Shown here: in pieces, positions 10,975-20,789 of the stretch
Position numbering within the stretch: position 1 is the stretch's first letter
How the letters are laid out: every line of letters starts with the position of its first letter
From: Stratiolaelaps scimitus
Lineage: Eukaryota; Arthropoda; Arachnida; Mesostigmata; Laelapidae
Assembly: GCA_019614645.1 (NCBI GenBank)
Contig: JABWDB010000003.1
Location: 19,305,001 to 19,369,000, forward strand
DNA: 64,000 nt
Direction: 5' to 3'
Position numbers and translations under genes: made by a program
Notes under the pieces: model-generated
What the model was told of the DNA's origin: nothing
The model's input: the letters and a program-made list of their open reading frames with translations, nothing else
Databases searched by the model: none

Positions 10975-11426
10975 GTCATTTCTGTACAGGGAGAAACCTT
11001 GAAGCGCTAATCCGTTCTCACAATGGGTGCCACGGCCGCCCTCTGTGCGCTCTCGCTGTGGTTGATGGTTCGGCTGGCTCTTGTGGCTCGACGACGACTA
11101 CAACTTGCTACAGGAGATAGATAGGGTCCGCTGGTACAGCGGCCTCATATTCAACAGCACAGCTCAGCTCAGCCGAGTGAACTAGCGATCGACCACGAGC
11201 TTAGCAATGGTGACTGTGAGAGCAATGCTGCTGCCGAAGAACAGCACAGCACACCGAGTTGACACAATGACGATCGGCGGACAGACGGATAGCGCATTTC
11301 GACGACACCAGCAGCAACCGCCGCTGCACTACTCTTCTACTATAGACCTCTATGTATATATATAGTCTATGTATATTTAAGCGACCGCAATGCAACGATG
11401 ACTATCATGGGTTGTCGTTGTTGTTG

Positions 11427-11444
11427 CGGCGGCGGCGGCGGCGG
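11427..11444. repeat. (CGG)6 microsatellite
   Basis: Six CGG units preceded by GTT units. Confidence 0.95.
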
Positions 11445-11780
11445 CTGCTGGTGATGATGATGGTGTCGAGGAGGATACCGTTGGTTGTTTCTGTTGATGC
11501 TGAGGTTGTTGTGGCTGTTGTTTCTGGTGTTGCAACTGTTGATCTTAGTTTATACGGGGGTGGGCTGAGCGGATCAATTCGACGGATTTCATCCCTAAGA
11601 GAAATAACGATACGGATCGACAACGAAGATGGAGTGTTGTCATATCTAAACTAAGTTCCGTCACCACCTGAAATTGGTACCCAATGCAACTACCTCGTAC
11701 TGGTCAAAGTGGTAGTGAGCATTAGTGAAGGACAAAAGAAAAATGAAAATGACCCGTCCAATGGAGAAAAATGAAAAAAA

Positions 11781-11796
11781 ATATATATATATATAT
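11781..11796. repeat. (AT)8 microsatellite
   Basis: Eight AT units after an A run. Confidence 0.95.
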
Positions 11797-11882
11797 TTGG
11801 AAGAAAGAACGAGCCTATTTAGGATAACTCTATTATACTCGACAGCTCGTTGTCGACCGACCGATCTATCAACCTATCCATC

Positions 11883-11914
11883 TATATAAAGTAGTTCAGC
11901 GCTAGTGTTCCAGT
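11883..11914 (+). promoter_or_regulatory. Possible core promoter (TATA and initiator-like site)
   Basis: TATATAAAG at 11883-11891 is followed 29 bases later by CCAGTG, whose A at 11912 is at the usual TATA-to-start distance and partly matches the arthropod initiator. Downstream lies a CpG-rich, low-complexity stretch typical of a 5-prime leader, then a donor AG|GTGAGT at 12631. The arrangement is coherent but unproven. Confidence 0.28.
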
Positions 11915-12325
11915 GCTTTGCTAATTCGTCCATCGGTCCGCTTTGCATAATGTGTGATTCAACATTTTCTGATTTTTACTAGTATGATACTTATTATATT
12001 ATTATTATTACCATTGTCACAACAAGTATTCAAGTGTTTGACTGATGCGGGTGTGACGCTATTGTTGTTTTTATCGTCACCGCCGCCGTCAGTCGCGGGT
12101 GTCGCGCGTAGCGTCTCTCTCTCTCTCTGAATCTGCTGATCTGTGGACAGCAGACCGGACGGCCGGTCCCCGATTCGCCGTCTGCTCTGTTCCCTGTACC
12201 TGACTCACTGACTGAGTGGGACAACGTTCAGTCTACCATTTCTAAATATGCATACGATGTGTGCGACTGTTGCCTCTGCTCGTGCCGTTGCTCCTGCTGT
12301 CGCTGGCGGCTGCGCCGGCGGCAGC

Positions 12326-12346
12326 GGTGGTGGTGGTGGTGGTGGT
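12326..12346. repeat. (GGT)7 microsatellite
   Basis: Seven GGT units; reads as polyglycine in one + frame. Confidence 0.96.
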
Positions 12347-12566
12347 AGCAGCAACAGCAACAACGCGTGCGGACTTTCTATCGCTGGCTGCGCGGTCCGC
12401 TCTCCATTCGTTTCTCTCTCTTTGGGTCTTCGGCTCTTTCGCGCGGTCTCTCATTAAACTTGTAAATTCGGCGGTATGAAAATTTTCGATGGTTTTGTGC
12501 TGTGTAGGGGCTGCTGGTGGTGCTGCCGCCGCCGTTGCCGATGTCGTTGGTTGTTGCAGTGGTAGT

Positions 12567-12583
12567 AGCAGCAGCAGCAGCAG
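12567..12583. repeat. (AGC)n microsatellite
   Basis: More than five AGC units. Confidence 0.95.
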
Positions 12584-12832
12584 GATAGGAGTGTTGCTGA
12601 TGGTACTGGTGGTGGTGGTTCGTTGAAGAGGTGAGTGAGGGTAGAAGCACACGGCCGGGCCCTGGAGGACTCCACCGAAGGATTTCAGCGGATTCCTGAT
12701 CCAGGCAGTCGTCATACAGGCCGACTCCGCCAGCTCGAGCAGACCGCCACACAGCACAGTGGTAGCAGATTCAGTTTTCGGCCCGACCAAAGGATCGACG
12801 TGAGACCGACCCACGAGAAACAGAAAAAGAGT

Positions 12833-12849
12833 GAGAGAGAGAGAGAGAG
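12833..12849. repeat. (GA)n microsatellite
   Basis: About 8.5 GA units inside the proposed first intron of the 11.9-13.1 kb model. Confidence 0.95.
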
Positions 12850-13020
12850 CCAGTCAGTGATAACGAAATCCTTATTCTTCTCGTTAAGTACAGCACCGCA
12901 GTTGTAGCAGGACATTCGTTGCTAAAGCATCAATTTCACTGGAATCTAGCTAGAATACCTCTGTTGCTGTTGTCCTATAAATATTGTGTGTATGTGTGTG
13001 CGTGTGTCTGTGTGTTGTAG

Positions 13021-13071
13021 CGGATGTGTGAGCGTATTCACGTGGGCGTACGCAAGTTTTCTACTCCCAAG
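13021..13071 (+). CDS. Candidate 51-nt coding exon
   Basis: A TG/T-rich tract ending GTTGTAG at 13020 gives an acceptor, and AAG|GTGAGC at 13072 gives a donor. The 51 bases keep phase 0 at both ends and read RMCERIHVGVRKFSTPK. If the upstream leader is untranslated, the ATG at 13024 would start the protein. The intron from 12631 to 13020 would be 390 bases with GTGAGT...TAG ends. Codon choice looks natural. I recognise no family in so short a peptide. The order promoter, leader, donor, acceptor, exon, donor is the main support. Confidence 0.25.
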
Positions 13072-14130
13072 GTGAGCTTACCCTGCGTGAGCTTCTCGCT
13101 TGGTCTGCATTGTCCCTTAGGGAATACTCGCCATCCTTGATCTCGTCAAGACCGAATTGAATGACCAACCTATTGCAAACAGGTAGATCCTATCGTTAGC
13201 CAATCATTCTCGCCCATAGTGATAGCAGTATACGCAAGTGTAACATCAATCATCGATAGGGCATGGTGCTTGATCGAGCTTCGACGGAATTGTGAAGGTG
13301 CATTTCACCATAATGACGATATGTGAATAGATCCATCTCGAATCATCTCTTATACTGAATGCCTGTGTGAACACTTCACGATACTGATTAGGAACGCTTT
13401 CAGTGAACTGTGCACTCGCCGGTGGCCTGGTGGTGATAATTTAGATTTACTGTAGTGGACCCCCGTTGCTCGTGTAGGATACGTTTCTAGGGAAGCCAGC
13501 TGTGCGCTCGTGTTTTGAGCAGCAAACAATTGGATGATTAAACAATTAGCAAAATAGACTTCTTGTCGGGCGTTCGATGAGATGACCCCTGGACGACGCG
13601 AAGCCTCATGACACAGGTCGCAATCAATCGTCGAATCTCTTCCGGCAACTTGGAAATTTCGACCGCAATTCGGAGTTAACCAAAACATTTGTGGATACGA
13701 TGTAACATTTACCCACTCAGTATTTTGACAAGCAGTGAGCTGCTGCTTCGTTTATTTGCTGTATTCAGTGTTGTATTGAAATAACTTAGCGATAACTTTC
13801 GCTAACTTATACCGACACATCAGTGGCGGATATGTATGAATAAATAGTGTCTGTTCATTAAAAGCATTTGAAGAAATTGTCTTTTGTTCTAACATTATTA
13901 TTATTGTTATTATCGTGCCCTCAAACAGAACCACAATGTTCTCTCATTAGACAAGAGTGCCACCCGATGTCGCTCTGCTGATTCGACGCAAGGGCGCCAT
14001 AGTCAGCGAATTATCTTTAACAAATACAATCATAATCATAGCGATATCCTTGTATGAAACCTGTCGTTTGCAATAATCTAAACATGACCTACCACGTCAC
14101 AGAGTTTGATGTCCGTCGAATCTATCTAGC

Positions 14131-14152
14131 CAAAGGCAATTAATTGCCTTTG
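14131..14152. repeat. 22-bp perfect palindrome
   Basis: CAAAGGCAATT followed directly by its exact reverse complement AATTGCCTTTG, no loop. It is the first of four dyads within 480 bases: 14216-14242 (10 bp), 14453-14470 (8 bp) and 14585-14604 (7 bp). Confidence 0.93.
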
Positions 14153-14215
14153 TCATAAATCGCTGTTAGATAAACTCCATAACCAACAGCCAGTACGAAA
14201 GGCAGACAACATAGA

Positions 14216-14242
14216 AAATTAGGTAGTGAGAATACCTAATTT
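14216..14242. repeat. 10-bp hairpin, 7-base loop
   Basis: AAATTAGGTA and TACCTAATTT are exact reverse complements around GTGAGAA. Confidence 0.9.
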
Positions 14243-17007
14243 ATAATAATGTAATAGTATCATAAGCAAATGATTCCTCTGGTTTTTATTGTTAACACAT
14301 TCAGTGAGTGCAGTGAAAATTATCCCTATTCGACGTATTTTTGCATAACAACAACACATAGTAGATATGAATCAGTATATAAAGAACAGACCTATTTAGA
14401 GAGAGTCTCAGAGTTAGAGACCTATTTGTTTAGAATTTAGTCTACCGAGAGAGGTTGACTAAAGTCAACCAACATAGCGAGATATATAAATACGAGCATA
14501 TAACCTTACATAATCGAAAATGCACAACAAACCTTATGAACTAACATAATCATATTTCTTTAACAACATAATGTTTCTTTCATGCAGCTACGTGAAGCTG
14601 CAACCTAGTCAACAATCACATAATAACAACACTTCATCAGATATGCCCATCTTAGGAATCTCGTAGCAGGGCGTTTTGCATTATTTCAACAAGTGAAGTC
14701 TCTCATTGAAAGGACAAAAACCAGTAGGCCACTGAGTGATTTTCAGGCGTAATAGGGAGAAAAGTAAACACCCTTGACAAGATTCAGAACATTGTGTAAA
14801 AACAGTATATGTGTGTATAAACATTCAACCGGCCGTATCGTATCATAATTCTTGTTCAACATCTGACATGTAAACATAAAGACCGACTTGTTCACTCTGG
14901 CTGGGTGCTATCATTTCTCCCGTGTGTCATCCATCGGAGCAGCAGCTCTGGAAAGAGACCAATCACGCAGGCAGACACAGATATCATATGTACCCATCCG
15001 TGTCCACGTGTACCACCACCTCTATCTGTCTTGCAACCTCAGCCTGCTCGGCCTACCTAGGTGTTGGATGATTGGCAATCCGTCCCTTGCATCAGGCGGA
15101 TGTCGGCAACCGTCCGAGAAGACCAGTCCGACAACAGGCAGCTGCCTGTTAGCTATTGTCCGTGCATCTATCGTCACCGCCACCGCCGACGGTGAATTCC
15201 CGTCCCAGGCGTCCCTCACCTCTACTGAGTGTGTTTCCTTTCAAGAGCGGCAACACCAGCCAAACCTCAGCTCTCGCTCGGCGCAAGCAAGCAGATGCAG
15301 CAGACGCTGAGAAACCCAAATGGCGTTGCGATTGGCCGAATGACGTCGATCACCTGCGCCCCTCACTCGTTCCACCCGCATAAGCATCGCGTGTGTTTGT
15401 GGCGGTGGTCAGACGCTTGTCTCGACAGCTTTAGCATCGGCGGATGCTTGCCAGAGCTCAGCTCAGATACCATTATCACCACTAGCACTAGGCAATGCTA
15501 CTGCTGCTACCATACGGGGGGGGACCAACAACGCCATCAGCGAATTGGACAACAATAGCTGAACAGGACGAGGAGGTCGTCACCATTGGATAGCCAGCTC
15601 ACGGCAGGGTAAAAAAATAATGATTTATTTCGCTGTTGCAGGGAATTCCGTTTTGAAGTGTGTTGCCTTCGATAAAATAAAGTTCACGTTTTCTGGCAGT
15701 ACTGAAACATCTAATATATGGGCTTTGTACTTAACGTAGGCTGGGAAAAATTGTAGGACCATCAAAAATTAAGGGAGACATACCGTGGGTTATAGGCAAT
15801 CTTTTCATCACACTAAATAGATGTATAAAAGCAATGTAAAATTATGGACGTTCGTGGAACGAAATAACTGCGATTATCGATATTTTTGACTTTATTTGCT
15901 GGGAACTATACTTGGCAAAGTGTACGCCTGGGTGGTTTCTTATCGAGCGAATTCATCTGTCCTGGCCCAAAACGCCTCGCGGCAGGCGTTAACACTCACC
16001 AAAAAACAGTATCGTCAGTATCGAGCCAATATTCACAAAAAAAATAGACACAACAATATTCGGTACATCTTCTAGACACCAGCTTAGCGAGTCAAGCAGG
16101 GCTTGCGTTATATGGTCCGTTTGAATCCCTGTTTGCCAAACAATACAACGATGCTACTGGAAGATTCACCCCGGAGATTACTGGACCACGTAGATGCGGG
16201 TAATTTTGAGAGAGAAAGAGAGAGAAAGAGAGACAAATACGTCCCCTTGCAGGCCACGCAAGGATCCCATCACAAGTCCATGACTGCGAGGTATGGATGT
16301 GAAATATTTATAGAAACGCGAATGGCTTGGTCAACACTGGCCTTGAATCGCGTAGCTCGTTTGTATTTTCGGATTTCTCTATTTCTATTCGTTACCACGG
16401 ATAAATGTTGATTGCGACGTTCGCGTCTTTGGTCCGATGACCATTTGAGGCTAGAAGCCGTCGAATTTTGGGCAGACGTCGGGACAGATTCGACCGCGAG
16501 CGAAAGCCTTTAAGCGTTTTCGTCAACGTCGAAGTCTGCAAACGAGACCTTCATCACTAGATTGATTCAGTCCTTCAAACGCTTCAACTCTGTCCGAGTA
16601 GTACTGTACTTGTATTTGTCTCAAATAATTAACTAGCTAATTAAAGTACACCAATGCTTATTCATATACATGGCCAAGGGTCACTTATTTATATTATGTT
16701 GCCAAAACATAGGATTTGTCCGTCACAGTCTATAAATTCTTACATGAGTCATTTCTATCCTTCAGCAAAGTCAATTGAGACTGTGAACTCCGTGCTATTG
16801 CCTAGGTTCTGAGGCGGTTTTCAATTCGATGAACACGAAGACACGGCTTCCTCTTTCAACTTCATCTCAGATGCCAACTTAATCTGGTATCATTTCAGCA
16901 TTTAATCAAATCACAAGGCGTGGAATAGTAACGTTGTACCACCACGCATTCGAGAGTGATTATCCAATATCCCTTTATGTATTGTAGCCTATTTAACACA
17001 TAGCTCA

Positions 17008-17019
17008 GGGGGGGGGGGG
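17008..17019. repeat. G12 homopolymer
   Basis: Twelve G in a row; true length may vary or be misread. Confidence 0.9.
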
Positions 17020-18652
17020 TCTAACTGGGGAACGCCTGTGGGAGAGTGGCCAGGCCTTGGACGCTCAGACACTTGACCCCCAAAAGCGGACGAGCACATC
17101 AGGAGGTCGGAAAACATTAACAGGTACAGAGGCTCTCACAGTGGACACTGGATTATTGGATATAACTAACATTTATCAAAGAACATACGTCGTATATCTC
17201 ATGCTATCCCGAAGCGAATAATTAAGATCTATCGGAACATGTAACTATTACAAATTTCAATTGCTACTGATCTTTATAGATATGCACATTATTAAAGTTG
17301 TTGCTCCTCTGTTCTCTTTGGCTTAGTTAGCTGGGCAAGGTTTCGCTTAAATAGAATGGACCTCGCCTAGATCACGAAGTGTTGTTGCGTATCTCTCCAG
17401 AGAACTAGCACGTTGGAGCACATTGGTTGAAATATTAGCGTCCTGCTCAAAATCCGACGAGAGCTTGCTTAAGATGAAGAATATAGCATTCCGTGGTAGT
17501 GGCAGAATTATTCGCACATTTACGTCGCGTTATCGCTCGAGCACGCCATCAGTGTCACCGGTGTGACAACAATGTTTTTGCGGGAGATAGCGTTCAATAT
17601 TATCGGATAGCCACGGGAACGAGGGCTGAAGATGCCCATATAAACCTCGTCTATACACAACAGTGTTGTGACATATATCAGAGGCGGGGACTATTGCACA
17701 TTTGTGCTTTATAATGTAACCGAGAGCATGATCGAGCCACCCTGCACATGCGTACTCCTATAACATTAATGTGCACATGTGCATTTTGCTGTGTTTTAAC
17801 AGAACTCATTAGCGCACTTCACCTGTATAGATTCAGCGCGTGCATAATGGGCGTCTGTTAAGACGGCGCGTAACCTGATGGCGAAGCCTGAACGACAAGT
17901 TACATTACAAAGGCACCGACCTGTCATATTTCGTACTGCCTGCGTTAATGATAATGTTATAATCACGATTAGACGATATGGTTCGTTGTTGCAAATCGAG
18001 TTGTCATTACCCGGGCCGCCATTAGCTGCCCAGTAGCTGGCAGTCGTTTTCTCCACTAGTACAGACTGGAGCATCCGGTGAACAGCAAAAACAACAGCCA
18101 CAATAACAACAACAGATCGTGTTGAGACGATGATGTCGGACGATGGATCTGTGGTGCCGAGGCAGAGATTTGAAGAAGAGCGCCCGTAACAGCGGCACGC
18201 AAAGATGCTCATTCTTCCAGTGGACAGGGCCGGCTGTGAGAGCTTTCAGCGATCTGACGATCTGAGTCTAGAAAGCTCGTCAGATCACCGCTAGCTGAGG
18301 TTTCGGCAGATGCCCAGCACAACGTCGGTGTGTGTGTGTGCTGGGCACAGGACGCGAGCGTTGGCGCGTTCGTCGGTGAGGGTGAGCGGATTGATCCCCG
18401 TTTGTGAGCGAACACGAGGCGAACGAGCGACGGCATCGCGTTGACCGCGCAGTCAATTGGCGACTGTTTCTATTGTTGTACTATTAGTGTTGCTGCTGAA
18501 CTGGGGAATCTTCGAAACGGATTCCCTCGACTCGCTGCTCGTTGCCGCCGCCGCCGCCGTCTCCCGCTCGCTCGCTCGCTCGACGAAAAACGCGAATGCC
18601 CAACGCGGAGGACGCGGAGACGCACTCGGACACTCAAATAGCAGTACGCAGG

Positions 18653-18672
18653 CACACACACACACACACACA
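18653..18672. repeat. (CA)10 microsatellite
   Basis: Ten CA units. Confidence 0.96.
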
Positions 18673-19147
18673 GAGACATTCTAACGAACTACGAAACGAA
18701 TGAACCTACGTCGAAATCATCCTAGAGGAGAACAAAAATTACAGAAGAAAGAATTACACATGAAACACAACGATGAGAAGGGAAGAAAATTAAGTGAGAG
18801 AGAAATAAACGCGCGCGGGAATAACATCAGCGACAACTGCTCCTATTGTTGTTGTTGCTGCTGCTGCTGTTGTCCATCTGCTTTTTTTTTCTTGTAGTTC
18901 GTTCCGTTCGTCTCGTTGTCGACTCAGCAGCTCGAACTCGATCCAGCCGAGTCTCCTCCGACGGAGAAGACGATGCTGGTGCTGATGCCGCTTCTCGGCG
19001 GATGATGATGACGGCGGCGACGGCGACGGCGACGAAAACGAACGCGAAGACGACGAAGGCAAAGCCGAAGTATAATATAGATGGTGGAGATATGAAGGTC
19101 TCCCAAAAACACCGGCAACAAACCGAAGAAGCCCGACAGCCTGCTGA

Positions 19148-19186
19148 AACAACAACAACGACAACAACAACAACAACAACAACAAG
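19148..19186. repeat. (AAC)n microsatellite
   Basis: About thirteen AAC units with one interruption. Confidence 0.96.
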
Positions 19187-19484
19187 AATAGTATTAGCAT
19201 CATCATCACAATCATGGCCATCACCATCAACAACAACAGCAGCAACAGGAGAGCCGCAACTTCTGAATGCTAACTTCAGTTCAGCTCGTGAAGAAGACGT
19301 GTTCGGTCTGTTTGTCGACCCGTCGGTGTCTGTCGGTCTGTTCGTCCGCCGGACGTCTATCCTCCTAGTCCATCGCGTTCCTCCATTTCGCTGTGCTGTT
19401 GCCACTATAGAGTATTCATATCGAGGCAGGCTGACTGACTGGCTGGCTGGCTGACATTTGTCGTTGAAGTGCGCGGCACAAGAG

Positions 19485-19517
19485 TTCGAAGCAGCAACAA
19501 GCAGAGGCTGCTTCGAA
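19485..19517. repeat. 11-bp hairpin, 11-base loop
   Basis: TTCGAAGCAGC and GCTGCTTCGAA are exact reverse complements. Confidence 0.9.
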
Positions 19518-19999
19518 GGCTGTTGGCAGCAGTGGTCGTCCGGGGCAGAAAGCGCGCAACTTCACTTACGACTACGATACTTCGCTGTGCTCAGCCGGTC
19601 GTTCGGTCGGTTGGTTGGTCGGAGCCGCTGTCGTGCCGTTGTCATCTCTAGTGCTGCTACCCTGCGCGGCGCTGGCGCGCTTCGGTGTGTTCGTCTCTGC
19701 TGGGCCCTGCTATGATGTCTTCCATCGAGAGCCGAATCCGAAATGCCTGTCAGTGCGGCGACTGACCGGCGAGCAGGATTCTGCCGGAGGGACCAACCAG
19801 TGCGGTAGCCGCCAAACAACCAAACGTAGCCTGGACGAACCGGCAACGAAGCAGGGATGAGACGGGCCGGACTGCCTCACTGCCGCCTTCTCGGCCGCTC
19901 GCTCGCTAGCTCGCTTTGCCTTGCCTCATACAACCAAATTATGCTTTGGGCACAAAAGTTGAAGATTTATCTTCTCAGCAAACAAAAGCTAGCAGACAG

Positions 20000-20005
20000 G
20001 TGAGT
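20000..20005 (+). other. Strong 5-prime splice site candidate
   Basis: CAG|GTGAGT follows the CpG-rich tract and would end a leader exon. The ATG frame at 20046 would then be intronic, so the two interpretations compete. Confidence 0.3.
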
Positions 20006-20045
20006 GAGCGGACAGCATGGGCAATGTACGACGGATGAACGGGCG

Positions 20046-20270
20046 ATGAAGAGTACCAAGCAAGAAACGCATGGGCCGGCCGAAGCAGGGATGGAAGCAA
20101 CGGACGAACCTGCCACCGAATCAACCCAGCAGCCAGCCAAGCTGGAGGAACAGCAGCAACATCAGCTCGACGGAGTCGGAAGCGGCGGCGGCGGCCAACG
20201 ACAAGACGATGGCAGAAGATATTCGTTTGCGCACGCGAACCACCCTATGTATCCATATATCTATTTATGA
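20046..20270 (+). CDS. Hypothetical ORF, 74 aa
   Basis: ATG with G at -3. The product begins MKSTKQETHGPAEAGMEATD, is hydrophilic, rich in Glu, Gln and Gly, with a short Gln run and a Gly run, and ends in an aromatic tail HPMYPYIYL before TGA. That composition is typical of disordered regulatory-protein segments and unlike the repeat translations nearby. A second frame from ATG 20071 stays open for 104 codons and stops exactly at a donor-like AAG|GTAACT (20382). A donor at 20000 would make the whole region intronic. No family is recognised. Confidence 0.22.
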   Translation: MKSTKQETHGPAEAGMEATDEPATESTQQPAKLEEQQQHQLDGVGSGGGGQRQDDGRRYSFAHANHPMYPYIYL

Positions 20271-20405
20271 AGTTGTTGGAGGGAGCTGTATTCATGCTGC
20301 TGGTGGTGTGGAATATCAGCTGTGGCAGCTCTCAAACTGTTCAGTTGCATCAGTCACTGACTGTATACAGCGCGTTATAAGGTAACTTACCTAACCTCTC
20401 AAAGT

Positions 20406-20789
20406 ATGTCAGCTGGCGGTGATGGGGGGAGGATAAGACGCATCGAGAACTTGACGGAGTCTGGTGCCACGTTGCTCATCCACGGGCCGCCGGTTGCGTC
20501 GCGTTCTATATCACTCAATGTACTTATTCGCCATACTGCAATGCTCCGTGAGATCATTTGGCAATGGGCGTGTGTCTGCGGTACTTGTGAAGTTGCCTGG
20601 TCGGCTGCTGCTCTGTTGAGTGCCCGGGACAGGTCGGGTAGACAGGCCGAAATGTTCGTCCAGGTCGTTACGACCCCACAGATTTTTCTCTCATCCGAGC
20701 GCTCCCTTCGACGAACTCTCTCAGACGGACAGAAGTGTCTACAGCAGGCAACGGCTGTCATCGAGCAATCAACAGAAATTATTCGGTAA
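20406..20789 (+). CDS. Hypothetical ORF, 127 aa
   Basis: ATG with A at -3, then MSAGGDGGRIRRIENLTESG to TAA. Many codons start with G, and the last 45 residues (from FVQVVTTPQIFLSSERSLRR) look like amphipathic helix. The opposite strand also has a 120-codon frame (20399-20761) and carries a donor TTAG|GTAAGT just past its end. So strand is uncertain. I recognise no domain. Confidence 0.22.
   Translation: MSAGGDGGRIRRIENLTESGATLLIHGPPVASRSISLNVLIRHTAMLREIIWQWACVCGTCEVAWSAAALLSARDRSGRQAEMFVQVVTTPQIFLSSERSLRRTLSDGQKCLQQATAVIEQSTEIIR

Larger units (their letters stand above)
8368..11882. other. Intergenic, repeats and one strong hairpin
   Basis: AT-leaning sequence with AT, TTTA and CT microsatellites, an 11-bp hairpin at 9128-9152 and the 26-bp hairpin at 10869-10927. 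Open frames are short. A TATAAAAGG box lies at 10406, but I cannot tie it to an exon. Confidence 0.6.
11913..12630 (+). other. Possible 5-prime untranslated leader exon
   Basis: Lies between the candidate promoter and the donor AG|GTGAGT at 12631. It is rich in CT, GGT, GCC and CAG runs and contains ATGs in short frames, for example one at 12248 that runs 69 codons through a glycine-serine stretch. A 190-codon frame on the opposite strand (12242-12814) has Thr and Leu runs from the same repeats and looks like a composition effect. This is an inferred exon, not a recognised gene. Confidence 0.2.
13073..18400. other. AT-rich stretch, no gene seen
   Basis: Largely AT-rich with a cluster of dyads at 14131-14604, a direct repeat of AGACCTATTT at 14388 and 14418, a second TATATAAAG at 14376-14384 and a G12 run. 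Frames at 13350-13688 (minus), 14888-15310 (plus) and 17796-18212 (minus) are 100-140 codons long but unrecognised and without convincing starts. Confidence 0.6.
18401..20045. other. CpG-rich, triplet-repeat-rich tract
   Basis: GCC, CTCG, CA, TTG/CTG, GAC and AAC runs crowd this stretch, producing overlapping 150-202 codon frames on both strands (for example 18846-19454 plus and 18827-19405 minus) made of Ala, Thr, Asn, Asp and Val runs. Such mirrored frames are what repeat-driven stop loss produces. A consensus donor CAG|GTGAGT sits at 20000 on the plus strand, so a 5-prime leader exon ending there is plausible. It also has an 11-bp hairpin at 19485-19517. Confidence 0.55.

Noticed and set aside
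12242..12814. 190-codon minus-strand frame with Thr and Leu runs
   Set aside because: Runs derive from GGT, CAG and GTT repeats and the frame overlaps the leader-like plus-strand model; start context and composition are not protein-like.
18827..19454. Overlapping 192- and 202-codon frames on opposite strands
   Set aside because: Both are built from triplet repeats (AAC, GAC, CTG) that cannot form stops in those phases; translations are amino-acid runs.
20548..20568. TGAGATCATTT, matching the start of bantam
   Set aside because: The match stops after eleven bases and no hairpin is present.
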